The notes: a model not told the origin generated them from the sequence alone. Counted from the stretch's first letter, positions 34,484 through 43,813 are shown. The stretch is 64,000 nt of DNA from Citromicrobium bathyomarinum (GCF_021021475.1 NZ_JAINWL010000001.1:1116001-1180000); one strand, 5' to 3'. Translations and numbers: made by a program.

Positions 34484-36424
34484 TTATCCCATCTTCTTGA
34501 ACAGCCAGGCGAAGCTGCCGCCGCTGCGCGGAGCCATCCCCTGCAATACGAGCTGCTGGATCGGCTGCGGGCGACCCTGTCCGTCGACGAAGAGGCTGTC
34601 TTCGATCGAGAGCGTGCCCGTATATTCACCCGCGACGCGGAATTGCCAGTGCGAACCGTCGGGCAGTGCGAGTCCTGCGCCCTTGCGGTCCTGCGAAAGG
34701 CGCGCGACGATCCCCGGGCCGAGGTGGAAACGGATCGCGTAGCCCACCTTGCCGCGCTTGCCGCGCTTGCTCGCGGGCAACAGCACGTCTTCCCCGGCCA
34801 GCTCCGTCCCATCCTCGCGCAGCACCAGCACGCGCTTGTGATTGAGGCCGAAGCGCCCGGCATAGCCGTCGTGCGTCGCCTCGATCCGGGTCGCGCCGCC
34901 GCGCGTGCCGCCGACCGTGCGCCGGTCGACCTCGACCTCGCCCACGCCCGCGCCGAGCTTGCCCTTGATCAGGATCGCGGTCGAATTGACGTCTTCGAGA
35001 ACCAGCGTGGAGTGCGCCGCAGTCGCGCGCAGACCCTGCTCGATCCGCGCGGGCACCTGCCCCCCGGCCCACGCCGCGCCGCCGCAATTGACGATCAGCC
35101 GCTGGCCTGCGGACGAAAGTTCGAAGGCGAGGGTAGAGGCGCAGCCCCACCGCGCGTAGCGGGCCAGAGGCGGCGGGGCCGCATCGAACTGCAGCACCGT
35201 CTTGCCCGCATGCGCCCGATGATAGCCCCAGCCGCGAGGCTCCTTCAGGGGGCGGGTACGTACCCCGCTCGCGCCGATCAGCTCGCTGACCCGTTCGGAG
35301 GCCACGGCGCCCGCGCCCTGCCAGTTGCCCAGCCCGCCCTCGCCGTGAACCACCGCGAGCAGCGGCGGGACCAGCAGTTCGGAGACCGCGCCGACGAACT
35401 TGGGCGGCTCGATCTTCATCGAGCGATAGCAGGCGGCCAGCTCAGTCAGCAGTTCGAGCATGTCCATCTGCGACAACGGGCTGCGCGATTGCACGCCGCC
35501 ATCCTCGCCCACGAAATCGCCCAGCGCGCGGGCCAGCCCGGCCTCGGCATAGAGGCGGCGCGGCTTGCCTTCTGGCAGCAGCAGCCCTGCGGCGACCAGC
35601 CCGGCCCAGGCGTGAATCTCGGCCTCCCGGTCGGGTGCCTTGGTAACATGGGAATCGAGCCAGTCGGCCGTCTTGTCCAGCGCGGCCAGCGTGCGCCCGC
35701 GCACCGCCTTGTTCGACAGGATCAGCGGCGCGTGGACCAGCCAGGCAAGCAGCCGCCTGCCCGCCGCCTCGACCTCCCAAGCATGGCCCTTGCCCGGCGT
35801 GGCGAAGGCATCCAGCCACAGGCGGTGGATGCGCAGCGCGGTCGCCTCGACCTGCGGACGCGCGCCGGAGCCGGCCAGATCGCGCAGCCAGAGATAGGAA
35901 TGCACCGCACGCTCCAGCGGCGGGGCCATCCGGGTGCCGTTCTTGAAGTCGAGCTGGGCGATCGGCAGCTTGACCCCGTGGACCAGGAAATGCCCCGCCC
36001 TGAGCGCAATTCCTGCCGCCCGGTCGCCCGGCAGCGGGGGCGTGACGGTCGCGAGCACGCGGCGCTTGGCAGGCTTCGACAGGGGCGAGGTGATCAGCCG
36101 CCCGCGGATGCCGGCTGCATAGGCCATGCGGACCAGCCGCTCGCCCGCACTCACCCGCGGCGCGCCGATTTCCTGCGGAACCAGCGCACGCGACGGGGCC
36201 AGAACTTCAACCTGCGGGATATCGCGAGACGCGGGCGGGGTTTCGGCTGATACCATGGGGAGCGGAGCGGGCGGGTCTTCCGGCGCGCTCAGCGCGGTCG
36301 GCTCGGGCTTGTCGGCCAGCGTCATGATCAGCTGGCGCGCGGCGCGTTCCTCGCGATCGGGCACCTCTTCATGCGCGTCGTCCTGCGCGCTTCCTGCCGG
36401 ACCATGCCCCACCCGTTCGACCAT
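34484..36424 (-). CDS. heparinase II/III-family protein
   Basis: 646 residues. After a disordered Pro-rich N-terminus (about residues 1-90) comes a helical toroid domain, then a beta-sheet-rich heparinase II/III domain. PLGRYARWG-like APPPLARYARWGCASTLAFE, LIVNCGGAAW and AHSTLVLEDVNS are the family's conserved region (the last with His for catalysis). There is no clear signal peptide. The true substrate is unknown; in alphaproteobacteria this gene habitually sits between rpe and purH. Here its ATG overlaps the rpe stop and its own stop is 3 bp from purH, forming a tight three-gene operon. Confidence 0.85.
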   Translation of the reverse strand: MVERVGHGPAGSAQDDAHEEVPDREERAARQLIMTLADKPEPTALSAPEDPPAPLPMVSAETPPASRDIPQVEVLAPSRALVPQEIGAPRVSAGERLVRMAYAAGIRGRLITSPLSKPAKRRVLATVTPPLPGDRAAGIALRAGHFLVHGVKLPIAQLDFKNGTRMAPPLERAVHSYLWLRDLAGSGARPQVEATALRIHRLWLDAFATPGKGHAWEVEAAGRRLLAWLVHAPLILSNKAVRGRTLAALDKTADWLDSHVTKAPDREAEIHAWAGLVAAGLLLPEGKPRRLYAEAGLARALGDFVGEDGGVQSRSPLSQMDMLELLTELAACYRSMKIEPPKFVGAVSELLVPPLLAVVHGEGGLGNWQGAGAVASERVSELIGASGVRTRPLKEPRGWGYHRAHAGKTVLQFDAAPPPLARYARWGCASTLAFELSSAGQRLIVNCGGAAWAGGQVPARIEQGLRATAAHSTLVLEDVNSTAILIKGKLGAGVGEVEVDRRTVGGTRGGATRIEATHDGYAGRFGLNHKRVLVLREDGTELAGEDVLLPASKRGKRGKVGYAIRFHLGPGIVARLSQDRKGAGLALPDGSHWQFRVAGEYTGTLSIEDSLFVDGQGRPQPIQQLVLQGMAPRSGGSFAWLFKKMG

Positions 36425-37089
36425 CAGCTCTCCCTGCCCTTCAGTCTCTCGATATTGGCGGCGTAGCGATCGGGTCCGCCTCTGAATGTCGCCGATCCCG
36501 CCACCAGCACATCGGCCCCGGCGGCGACGCAGCGCGGCGCGGTCTCAGCATCCACTCCGCCATCGACTTCCAGCCAGATCTCCCGCCCGGTCGCGTCGAT
36601 CATCTTTCGGATCGCCTCGATCTTGCGCAGCTGGCTGTCGATGAAACTCTGCCCGCCGAAGCCTGGATTGACGCTCATCACCAGCACCAGGTCGACCATG
36701 TCGATCAGGTATTCGAGCACGCTTTCCGGCGTGCCGGGGTTGAGCACCACGCCCGCCTTCTTGCCCAGCGAACGGATCGTCTGCAGCGTGCGATGCGTGT
36801 GCGGCCCGGCCTCGGGATGGATCGTAATATGGTCGGCACCCGCGTCGGCAAAGGCTTCCAGCCACTGGTCGACCGGGCTGACCATCAGGTGCACGTCGAA
36901 CGGCTTGTCGCTGTGCGGGCGCAGCGCCTTCACCACGCCCGGGCCGATCGTGAGGTTGGGCACGAAGTGCCCGTCCATCACATCGATATGGATCCAGTCC
37001 GCACCTGCAGCGTCGACGCTGCGCACCTCCTCCCCAAGCCGGGCGAAATCGGCGGAAAGGATGGACGGGGCAATCAGCGGTACGGTCAT
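36424..37089 (-). CDS. rpe: ribulose-phosphate 3-epimerase
   Basis: 221 residues, TIM barrel. It interconverts ribulose 5-phosphate and xylulose 5-phosphate. Motifs: [16 protein letters not shown], the metal-binding [31 protein letters not shown] and the phosphate-binding VLVAGSATF. First gene of the rpe-heparinase-purH unit; ATGA overlap at its end. No strong Shine-Dalgarno site is visible, and a CGAA-loop hairpin sits 28-44 nt upstream of the start. Confidence 0.96.
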   Translation of the reverse strand: MTVPLIAPSILSADFARLGEEVRSVDAAGADWIHIDVMDGHFVPNLTIGPGVVKALRPHSDKPFDVHLMVSPVDQWLEAFADAGADHITIHPEAGPHTHRTLQTIRSLGKKAGVVLNPGTPESVLEYLIDMVDLVLVMSVNPGFGGQSFIDSQLRKIEAIRKMIDATGREIWLEVDGGVDAETAPRCVAAGADVLVAGSATFRGGPDRYAANIERLKGRES

Positions 37090-37117
37090 CTTGACGAAAT
37101 CGGCTTGTATGACAGGC

Positions 37118-37133
37118 GGGAGCTTCGGCTCCC
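37118..37133. promoter_or_regulatory. tetraloop hairpin upstream of rpe
   Basis: GGGAGC and GCTCCC pair around a four-base loop (TTCG on the plus strand, CGAA on the minus strand). It lies 28-44 nt before the rpe ATG, so it may fold in the rpe leader. No T-run follows on either strand, which argues against a terminator. Confidence 0.3.
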
Positions 37134-37323
37134 CTTAGCGCGCGGCGAATCGGAAAGAGACAGCAGCGACCACGTTTTCCCCCGCGAGTCGTCGTTATGC
37201 CGCAAGGATAAGGCAGTTCATGGCCAATTCACGGCCTTGCCGATATTGGACAGGGAAAGCGGGCAGGCTTGCGACGCGATCGCCATTGCCCCAAATCCCA
37301 CACTCATGAACGGAAATAGATCG

Positions 37324-37842
37324 ATGCGTTTCAGCCCCGTCAGCCTTGCTGCACGCGCCGCGTTCGCCGCCGCAGCGGGCAGCCTCGCCCTCTCGCCGGT
37401 CGCGGCGCAGCAGGTCACCTATGCCAAGGTGATCTACAACGACCTGAGCAAGTGCAGCAGCGGCGCTGGCCCCGCAATCCGGATCACGGTCACCGGCCTG
37501 CGTTCGAACGAGGGCGGCCTTTACGTGCGCACTTTCCGCGCGCGCGGCTCGGAATGGCTGCGCTCGCAACGCTATCTGACCCGGCTCGAAACCAAGCCGC
37601 GCAAGGGCACGATGACGGTCTGCGTGCCGGTGGACAATCCCGGCGATTACGCGCTGACCGTGCACCACGATGTCAACGACAACCGCAAGAGTGACCTGTC
37701 GGTCGACGGCGGCGGCATCTCGAACAATCCCGAGGTCAAAACCCTGCTCGGCATCCCCCTCCCTCCGTCGCTCAGCAGTGCGCGTTTTACGGTCGGCTCG
37801 GGGGTCACCAACCTGCGGATCGATATGCGCTACAAGGATTGA
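37324..37842 (+). CDS. DUF2141-domain exported protein
   Basis: 172 residues with a Sec signal (FAAAAGSLALSPVAAQQ, about residues 13-30). The DUF2141 domain has GGLYVRTF near its N-terminus, MTVCVPVDNPGDYALTVHHD and DNRKSDLSVDGGG, a predicted beta-sandwich. No biochemical function is known for the family. Start 37324 has CGGAA 9 nt upstream; an ATG at 37306 would add 6 residues without a ribosome site. Flanked by rpe (divergent, 234 bp apart) and the AceE-like gene (94 bp). Confidence 0.85.
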   Translation: MRFSPVSLAARAAFAAAAGSLALSPVAAQQVTYAKVIYNDLSKCSSGAGPAIRITVTGLRSNEGGLYVRTFRARGSEWLRSQRYLTRLETKPRKGTMTVCVPVDNPGDYALTVHHDVNDNRKSDLSVDGGGISNNPEVKTLLGIPLPPSLSSARFTVGSGVTNLRIDMRYKD

Positions 37843-37935
37843 GCGCTCCCGGCCGCATTATCCGCCATGCGATCCTTGCGCTGGAGATCAAATCTCTGTC
37901 TGACCGGCGGGCAGCCCCCAGACTGAGGATGACTC

Positions 37936-40263
37936 ATGGCCACGAAGACGAAGCCGGGGATCGAACCGGACCGTATCAGTTTGCTCGAAACGCTCGACCG
38001 ACGGCTGCGCTGGTTGTCCTCGTGGACGATCCACAACGCCAATAATGTGCGCGAGAGTCGCGATAACCTGAAGGTCGGCGGGCATCAGGCGAGCTGCGCT
38101 TCGATCAGCAGCATCATGACCGCGCTCTATTTCCATGCGCTGGGCCCAAACGACAAGGTCGCGGTGAAGCCTCACGCCGGGCCAGTGCTGCATGCGATCC
38201 ACTACCTGCTCGGCAGCCAGTCGCGCGAACAGCTGGAGGCGTTTCGCGGCTTTGGCGGCGCGCAGAGCTATCCCAGCCGGACCAAGGACCGCATTCCGGT
38301 GGATTTCTCGACCGGATCGGTCGGGCTGGGCGTGGCGGTGACCGCCTTTGCCAGCCTGGTGCAGGACTATCTGGTCGCGCACGGCGCGCTCGCGCCCGAG
38401 AAGACCGGGCGGATGGTCGCGCTGATGGGCGATGCCGAACTCGACGAAGGCAATATCTACGAATGCCTGATCGAGGGGTACAAGCACGACGTGCGCAATT
38501 GCTGGTGGATCGTCGATTACAACCGCCAGTCGCTCGACCATACCACCGCCGACCGCATGTTCCGCCGGTTCGACGACATCTTCCGCACCTGCGGCTGGCG
38601 GGTCGTCACGCTCAAATACGGCAAGCTGATGGAGCAGGCCTTCCAGGAGCCCGGCGGCGAAGCGCTGCGCGAGTGGATCGATACCACCTCCAACGCCGAA
38701 TATGCCGCGCTGACCTATCAGGGCGGCGAGCAATGGCGCGCGCGTCTGTCCAAGGATATCGGCGAGCAGCCGGGCGTGGCCAAGCTGCTGGAGAGCCGCG
38801 ACGACGAGGCGCTGGCGCGGCTGATGACCAATCTGGGCGGCCATTGCATGGAAAGCCTGACCGAAGCCTTCGACGCGGCCGACGACGACACGCCCGCGCT
38901 GTTCATCGCCTACACCATCAAGGGCTACGGCCTGCCCTTCGCGGGCCATAAGGACAACCATGCCGGCCTGATGAACACCGGCCAGATCGAGGCACTGCGC
39001 GATCAGCAGGGCATCGCCGCGGGGAGCGAGTGGGAACCCTACGCCGGGATTGGCGACAATATCGAATCCGCGCTGCGCGATCTGGTCGAGGGCACACAGA
39101 TCGCGCGCGAAAAAGCGACAGCACATGCGCCCACCTTCGATGTGCCAGCGATCGCCGCGCCCGAAGGCAGCGAACAGGCGACGCAGACCGCTTTCGGCAA
39201 GATTCTGCTCGAACTGGCCAAGGGCGGTTCGCCGCTGGCCGACCGGATCATCACCACCTCGCCCGATGTGACCGTGTCCACCAATCTTGGCGCATGGGTC
39301 AATCAGCGCGGCCTGTTCCGGCGGCAGCAGATGGAAGACGTGTTCCGCAAGGCGCGCATCCCTTCGGCGCAGAAATGGGAGGGCGATACGGCAGGCCAGC
39401 ATCTGGAGCTGGGCATTGCGGAGAACAACCTGTTCCTCGCGCTCGCCGCGATGGGACTGTCGGGCGCGCTGTTCGGCGAGAGGCTGCTTCCCATCGGGAC
39501 GGTCTACGACCCCTTCATCGCGCGCGGCCTCGATGCGCTGAACTACGCCTGTTACCAGGACGCGCGGTTCATCCTCGTAGCAACTCCGGCCGGGGTCACG
39601 CTGGGGCCGGAAGGCGGCGCGCACCAGTCGATCAACCCGCCGCTGATCGCGATGGGCCAGCCGGGCCTGCGCCATTACGAACCCGCCTTCGTCGATGAAC
39701 TGGCGCTGCTGATGGAGGAGGCGTTCGGCCTGCTTCAGGCGCCCGACGGCGAAGCGGTCTACTTCCGCCTCACTACGCGCGCCATCCCGCAGGTCGAGCG
39801 CACCGACGATGCGTGGCGCGAGGGGGCCAAGAAGGGCGCCTACTGGCTGCGAAAGCCGGGCGAAGGTGCCGAAGCGGCGATCGTCACCATGGGTGCGGTC
39901 ACGCCCGAGGCCATCACCGCCTGCGATGCGATGGCGGACGACCTGCCCGGCCTCGGCCTGCTGGTGGTGACATCGCCCGACCTGCTGCACCGCGAATGGA
40001 GCGCGCGCATGGCGCAGGATGGCGCGGGACCGTCCCATATCGAAAGCCTGCTGTCGCAGCTGCCTGCCGGAGCGCAGTTGGTCACCATGCTCGACGGCTC
40101 ACCGGGCGCACTCTCCTGGCTGGGCGGGGTCGATGGACGCCGAGTCTCTCCGCTGGGCGTGGATCGCTTCGGCCAGACCGGCGATCTGGTCGATCTCTAC
40201 CGCGAATATCGCCTCGATCCCGACGCCGTGATCGCAGCGATGGCCAAGCTGTTCGCGGCTTGA
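37936..40263 (+). CDS. AceE-like (homodimeric) 2-oxoacid dehydrogenase E1 / transketolase-family enzyme
   Basis: 775 residues, shorter than E. coli AceE (about 890). TPP-binding MGDAELDEGNIYE (about residue 155), NCWWIVDYNRQSLD and KGYGLPFAGHKDNH in the N-terminal domain and QHLELGIAENNLFLALAAMG plus EGGAHQSINPP in the pyrimidine domain show an intact TPP enzyme. The usual N-terminal E2-binding extension of AceE is largely absent (homology begins at RLRWLSSWTIHNANNV near residue 26). No E2 or E3 gene follows. It resembles stand-alone AceE homologues such as MdeB, which decarboxylate other 2-oxoacids. GAGGATGACTC precedes the start. Confidence 0.82.
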   Translation: MATKTKPGIEPDRISLLETLDRRLRWLSSWTIHNANNVRESRDNLKVGGHQASCASISSIMTALYFHALGPNDKVAVKPHAGPVLHAIHYLLGSQSREQLEAFRGFGGAQSYPSRTKDRIPVDFSTGSVGLGVAVTAFASLVQDYLVAHGALAPEKTGRMVALMGDAELDEGNIYECLIEGYKHDVRNCWWIVDYNRQSLDHTTADRMFRRFDDIFRTCGWRVVTLKYGKLMEQAFQEPGGEALREWIDTTSNAEYAALTYQGGEQWRARLSKDIGEQPGVAKLLESRDDEALARLMTNLGGHCMESLTEAFDAADDDTPALFIAYTIKGYGLPFAGHKDNHAGLMNTGQIEALRDQQGIAAGSEWEPYAGIGDNIESALRDLVEGTQIAREKATAHAPTFDVPAIAAPEGSEQATQTAFGKILLELAKGGSPLADRIITTSPDVTVSTNLGAWVNQRGLFRRQQMEDVFRKARIPSAQKWEGDTAGQHLELGIAENNLFLALAAMGLSGALFGERLLPIGTVYDPFIARGLDALNYACYQDARFILVATPAGVTLGPEGGAHQSINPPLIAMGQPGLRHYEPAFVDELALLMEEAFGLLQAPDGEAVYFRLTTRAIPQVERTDDAWREGAKKGAYWLRKPGEGAEAAIVTMGAVTPEAITACDAMADDLPGLGLLVVTSPDLLHREWSARMAQDGAGPSHIESLLSQLPAGAQLVTMLDGSPGALSWLGGVDGRRVSPLGVDRFGQTGDLVDLYREYRLDPDAVIAAMAKLFAA

Positions 40264-40279
40264 GGCAAGGACGACCCAG

Positions 40280-40474
40280 ATGACAACGCCCGTGCTTGCC
40301 CACGAGCTGGTGCAACAGCGCGACAGCATTCCCGTCGACGATGTCATCGATGGCTCCATCCTGGATGTCCACCCCACGGCAGAGAGCCCTTTCGGCGCGC
40401 TCCGTGTAATGCGGCGCAAGCTGAACGCAGGCTATTGTGGGCTCAGGATCTGTGGGCTCAGGATCGCAAAATAG
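40280..40474 (+). CDS. 64-residue ORF of unknown function with C-terminal duplication
   Basis: Starts 16 bp after the AceE-like stop with a good AAGGA site 8 nt upstream of the ATG. The first 50 residues (MTTPVLAHELVQQRDSIPVD onward) are of ordinary composition. The end contains CGLRICGLRI, produced by an in-frame 15-bp tandem duplication, then AK and a stop. I do not recognise it. It may be a small real protein translated with the AceE-like enzyme, or the 5' remnant of a gene whose 3' part was lost before the tRNA gene. Confidence 0.4.
   Translation: MTTPVLAHELVQQRDSIPVDDVIDGSILDVHPTAESPFGALRVMRRKLNAGYCGLRICGLRIAK
40436..40465 (+). repeat. exact 15-bp tandem duplication
   Basis: TGTGGGCTCAGGATC occurs twice with no spacer (40436-40450, 40451-40465) at the end of the short ORF. 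The perfect identity suggests a recent slippage event. Confidence 0.85.
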
Positions 40475-40585
40475 CAGCGCGCGAAGACCTGTGTCGCTGT
40501 GTCGACGCCGATTGGCCGATTTCCCGCGCGGACATCCCTAATCACATCGAGATTGGACGCCCCGCACAGCGCCGCTGTACCAATA

Positions 40586-40600
40586 CCAATCCTTGATTGG
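40586..40600 (-). terminator. small hairpin just after tRNA-Leu(CAG)
   Basis: CCAATC and GATTGG pair around three bases, 3 nt beyond the encoded CCA end of the tRNA. There is only a modest T content afterwards on the minus strand, so it may be a processing or weak termination signal. Confidence 0.3.
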
Positions 40601-40603
40601 AAA

Positions 40604-40690
40604 TGGTGCCCAGAAGAGGACTCGAACCTCCACGACCTTGCGATCGCCGCCACCTGAAGACGGTGCGTCTACCAATTCCGCCATCTGGGC
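40604..40690 (-). tRNA. tRNA-Leu (anticodon CAG)
   Basis: Acceptor stem GCCCAGA/TCTGGGC, discriminator A and encoded CCA. Anticodon stem CCGTC/GGCGG with loop TTCAGGT gives CAG. A long variable arm and T-arm GGAGGTTCGAGTCCTC are present, as for class II leucine tRNA. Confidence 0.95.
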
Positions 40691-40874
40691 ACACGTGGCA
40701 GGCCGGTCATCGAAGGCGCGGCCGCCGGGTAGGCGCGGGCCACTAACCGAGGGAGGGCATGCCTGTCAACGCAAATAGAGAACACGCATGCCAGCCTTGC
40801 GAGGCTCGTCGCCATCCGGCAAAGCGGCGCTGCATATCAACCGCCCAATTGCCCCCTTCGGAAAGGCCTACCCG

Positions 40875-41825
40875 ATGCCCATCACCAATCCGCTCGCCGA
40901 CAAGGTGGTGACGATCTTCGGCGGCAGCGGCTTTATCGGCCGCCACGTCGCCGAAGACCTGCTGCAACAGAATGCCCGCGTGCGAATCGCCGCGCGCCAT
41001 CCGGAAGAAGCGTTCTCGCTCAAGCCGCTGGCCAAGCTCGGCCAGCTGCAGTTCGCTCGGTGCGACATTCTCGACGAGAGGAGCGCGCGTGCCTGCGTCG
41101 AAGGAAGCGATGCGGTGGTTAATCTGGTCGGCACCTTCGAAGGCGATCTGATGAAGCTGATGGGCGAGGCTGCGGGCAATCTCGCGCGTGCCGCGAAGGA
41201 CGCGGGGGTGAGCCGCTTCGTCCAGGTCAGCGCGATCGGCGCGGACCGGAACGGCCCCTCCACCTACGCGCAGGCCAAGGCGCTGGGCGAGGAACTGGTG
41301 CGCGATGCCTTTCCCAAGGCGACGATCCTGCGCCCCTCGATCATCTTCGGCCCCGATGGCGGCATCCTGAACCTGTTCGCCGATCTGATCGCGAGCCTGC
41401 CGGTGCTGCCGGTGTTCGCGCCCGATTCGCCGCTGCAGGTGGTCCATGTCGACGATGTCGCGGCCGCGATCACCAAGGCGCTGCTCAACCCTTCCGAGTT
41501 TGGCGGCAAGATCTACGAACTGGCCGGGCCTGACCGGTGGACGATGATGGAGCTCAATCAGCGGATCGCCACAGCGCAGCGGCGCAAGCGCACCTTCCTG
41601 CCGATGCCCGACAGTGCCAGCGCCGCTTTCGCCGCGCTGCCCGGCACGCCGATGGGGACGGACCAGTGGCGCATGCTCAAGGCGGGCAGCACCGCCTCTG
41701 AAGGGGTGCCTGGCTTCGCTGCGCTTGGTATCCAGCCGCGCCCGCTGGAGCTGGTGATCGACCACTACATGGTCCGCTATCGCAAGCATGGCCGCTTTGC
41801 AGAGAAGATGGACAGCGCAGGCTGA
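40875..41825 (+). CDS. complex I NDUFA9-like NAD(P)-binding protein
   Basis: 316 residues, atypical short-chain dehydrogenase fold. Rossmann motif VTIFGGSGFIGRHVAEDL is at about residues 11-28; then VNLVGTFEGD and VSAIGADRNGPSTYAQAKALGE, in which the SDR active-site Tyr is present as TYAQAK. In mitochondria NDUFA9 is a complex I accessory subunit; in alphaproteobacteria the equivalent is associated with complex I or with quinone/lipid metabolism. The ATG at 40875 gives the family start; 29 further upstream codons are open but lack conservation signals. It converges with the NfeD gene. Confidence 0.85.
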   Translation: MPITNPLADKVVTIFGGSGFIGRHVAEDLLQQNARVRIAARHPEEAFSLKPLAKLGQLQFARCDILDERSARACVEGSDAVVNLVGTFEGDLMKLMGEAAGNLARAAKDAGVSRFVQVSAIGADRNGPSTYAQAKALGEELVRDAFPKATILRPSIIFGPDGGILNLFADLIASLPVLPVFAPDSPLQVVHVDDVAAAITKALLNPSEFGGKIYELAGPDRWTMMELNQRIATAQRRKRTFLPMPDSASAAFAALPGTPMGTDQWRMLKAGSTASEGVPGFAALGIQPRPLELVIDHYMVRYRKHGRFAEKMDSAG

Positions 41826-41843
41826 GGGCGCCCGCGCGCAAGC

Positions 41844-42335
41844 TCAGCCTTCGGCAGGCGTTTCGTCGGTATCCGGCGTCCTCGCCTCGGCGATCAAGGC
41901 GATCGGTTCGACCAGCAGGATCGCACCGTCATTGCCACTGATCCGCACGCGCTGCCCGGCCGGAGTGTCGGGCCCGCGCGCGATCCACTCGCTGTCGCCC
42001 AGCCGCACGCGCCCACTGCCGCTCTCGATCGGCTGGACGACCAGTGCCGTCTCCCCGACCATCCGCCCGCCACGCTGGTTGAGCAGCGGATCGCTGCTGA
42101 CGATCGGCTTGTCATTGAGGTAGCGGCGCGCGCTGTAGACCGCGATCAGCGAGAGCGAGACGAAGCTGACGATCTCCAGCGGCCAGCCGAAGGGCAGCAC
42201 GAAAGCGAGCGCGCCGGTGACGAGCGCGGCCACGGCGAGCCAGATGAGGTAGACCCCCGGCACCAGCAGTTCGAGCACTGCGAGTAAGAGGCCCAGCGCG
42301 ATCCATATCCAATAGTGGTCGATCCCGTCGATCAT
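41844..42335 (-). CDS. NfeD-family membrane protein
   Basis: 163 residues. Three hydrophobic segments (about residues 5-75) are followed by a C-terminal OB-fold domain (LVVQPIESGSGRVRLGDSEW, VRISGNDGAILLVEPI). NfeD proteins pair with SPFH/stomatin proteins in the inner membrane and take part in membrane microdomain organisation. It follows the SPFH gene by 13 bp on the same strand, the standard pairing. Confidence 0.88.
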   Translation of the reverse strand: MIDGIDHYWIWIALGLLLAVLELLVPGVYLIWLAVAALVTGALAFVLPFGWPLEIVSFVSLSLIAVYSARRYLNDKPIVSSDPLLNQRGGRMVGETALVVQPIESGSGRVRLGDSEWIARGPDTPAGQRVRISGNDGAILLVEPIALIAEARTPDTDETPAEG

Positions 42336-42348
42336 CGCCGCTTACCGA

Positions 42349-43371
42349 TCACTGCGGATCGCCCCGGCCCGCACGGGGCACGGAGGCGCGTTCGCGGGTT
42401 ACCGGATCGCGCTCGCGCGAGAGCGGCACGCCGTTATTGCCGCCGACCGGCGCGTTCTCGCCCGGATTGATGGCATCGCGCACCAGTTCGCCGATCCCGC
42501 CGAGCGACCCAATCAGCTGGGTCGCCTCGACCGGGAACAGGATCGTCTTGGCATTGGGGCTGTCGGCGAACTTGCCCACCGCCTTGGTGTATTCCTGCGC
42601 GACGAAGTAGTTGATCGCCTGGTTGCCCGAGGATGCGATCGCGTCGGACACCATCTGGGTGGCCTTGGCTTCAGCTTCGGCGGCACGCTCGCGCGCCTCG
42701 GCATCGCGGAACGCACTCTCGCGTGCACCTTCGGCCTTCAGGATCGCGCTCTGCTTCTCACCCTCGGCGCGCAGGATGCGGCTCTGGCGATCGCCCTCGG
42801 CTTCGAGGATCTCGGCACGCTTGAGGCGTTCGGCCTTCATCTGGCGAGCCATCGCTTCGGAAATGTCGCGCGGCGGGCGGATGTCCTTGATCTCGACCCG
42901 GGTGATCTTGATCCCCCACGGCGACGTCGCATGGTCGACCACGCTGAGCAGGCGGGCGTTGATCTCGTCGCGCTTGGACAGCGTCTCGTCCAGATCCATA
43001 CTGCCCATCACGGTGCGCAGGTTGGTGGTGGTCAGCGCCATGATCGCGGGGTGCAGGCCGGAGACCTCGTAGGCCGCCTTGGGCGCGTCGAGCACCTGGA
43101 AGAACACCACCGCATCGACCCCGACCATGGCGTTGTCCTTGGTGATGATCTCCTGCCCCGGAATATCGAGCACCTGTTCCATCATGTTGATGCGGTGGCC
43201 GACCCGGTCGATCAGCGGAAAGATGATCGTCAGGCCCGGATCGGCAGCCTTGGTGAACTTGCCGAACCGCTCGATCGTGTAGACGTAGCCCTGCTTCACC
43301 ATGGTAATGGCGGTCATCAGGAAGACGAGCAGCAGGAACACCAGCAGCCCGAGAACGACAATTCCACCCAT
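42349..43371 (-). CDS. SPFH/Band 7 (stomatin-like) membrane protein, QmcA type
   Basis: 340 residues. One N-terminal transmembrane segment ([18 protein letters not shown]), then the SPFH domain ([55 protein letters not shown]) and an Ala/Glu-rich coiled coil ([19 protein letters not shown] to about residue 265) used for oligomerisation. It forms large membrane rings and probably modulates proteases or lipid domains with NfeD. The start at 43371 directly precedes the TM segment. An upstream extension of 45 codons is open but basic and unlike the family. Confidence 0.92.
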   Translation of the reverse strand: MGGIVVLGLLVFLLLVFLMTAITMVKQGYVYTIERFGKFTKAADPGLTIIFPLIDRVGHRINMMEQVLDIPGQEIITKDNAMVGVDAVVFFQVLDAPKAAYEVSGLHPAIMALTTTNLRTVMGSMDLDETLSKRDEINARLLSVVDHATSPWGIKITRVEIKDIRPPRDISEAMARQMKAERLKRAEILEAEGDRQSRILRAEGEKQSAILKAEGARESAFRDAEARERAAEAEAKATQMVSDAIASSGNQAINYFVAQEYTKAVGKFADSPNAKTILFPVEATQLIGSLGGIGELVRDAINPGENAPVGGNNGVPLSRERDPVTRERASVPRAGRGDPQ

Positions 43372-43472
43372 CCGATCCACTCCTGATTTTACAGGATTAC
43401 AGCGTAGCGGGCGGGGGCGACGAGGCCAAGTGAAACCGGGGTCTGGCGGGCGTATGCGGGCGTGTAACAACG

Positions 43473-43503
43473 AAAAAGGGCCGCCCTTGCGAGCGACCCC
43501 TTT
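43473..43503 (-). terminator. rho-independent terminator of the small exported protein gene
   Basis: On the minus strand, AAAGGGGTCGCTC pairs with GGGCGGCCCTTT around a GCAA tetraloop, then the T-run CCCTTTTT. It lies about 50 bp after the stop at 43554 and before the SPFH gene, so it ends the small gene's transcript. Confidence 0.75.
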
Positions 43504-43510
43504 CAATCCC

Positions 43511-43530
43511 GAGCCGCGCTATCGCGGCTC
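43511..43530. promoter_or_regulatory. perfect hairpin preceding the terminator
   Basis: GAGCCGCG and CGCGGCTC pair around CTAT (8-bp perfect stem). It lies between the small gene's stop and the terminator, so the transcript should end with two consecutive hairpins, possibly protecting its 3' end. Confidence 0.5.
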
Positions 43531-43553
43531 AAGGCGATTCCGATAGAATGAGC

Positions 43554-43781
43554 TTAATTGCTCACCGCATCGTCGTCACCCGAATCGGCCAGCGCGTAGG
43601 CACCAGCGATCACACCGGCGATCAGCGCCAGCGCGAGGAACTGGGTGCCGTAGCTGAGACCCGCGAGTTCGCTTTCTTCCGACGCCGGAGCGGCGGTGCG
43701 AACGGGTTCGGCCTGAGCGGCGATGGACCCACCGGCGAGAGCGAGCGCGGCGGCGGCAGTCAAAGTCTTGGCAATACGCAC
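43554..43781 (-). CDS. 75-residue exported/membrane protein of unknown function
   Basis: GTG start at 43781, chosen because GAGGGGA lies 6 nt upstream; the upstream ATG at 43808 has no such site. A signal-like N-terminus (VRIAKTLTAAAALALAGGSIAAQA) is followed by a short linker (EPVRTAAPASEESELAG), a second hydrophobic segment (FLALALIAGVIAGAYALA) and an acidic end (DSGDDDAVSN). It should be a small inner-membrane protein. The gene has its own terminator pair and 13-bp direct repeats upstream, suggesting an independently controlled transcript. Family not recognised. Confidence 0.7.
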   Translation of the reverse strand: MRIAKTLTAAAALALAGGSIAAQAEPVRTAAPASEESELAGLSYGTQFLALALIAGVIAGAYALADSGDDDAVSN

Positions 43782-43813
43782 GTATCTTCCCCTCTTAAGA
43801 AGCTTCATCCAGC

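Noticed and set aside
18107-40690. tRNA-Leu genes as integration sites of a genomic island
   Set aside because: No integrase gene, no duplicated tRNA 3' end and no change in base composition next to either tRNA gene.
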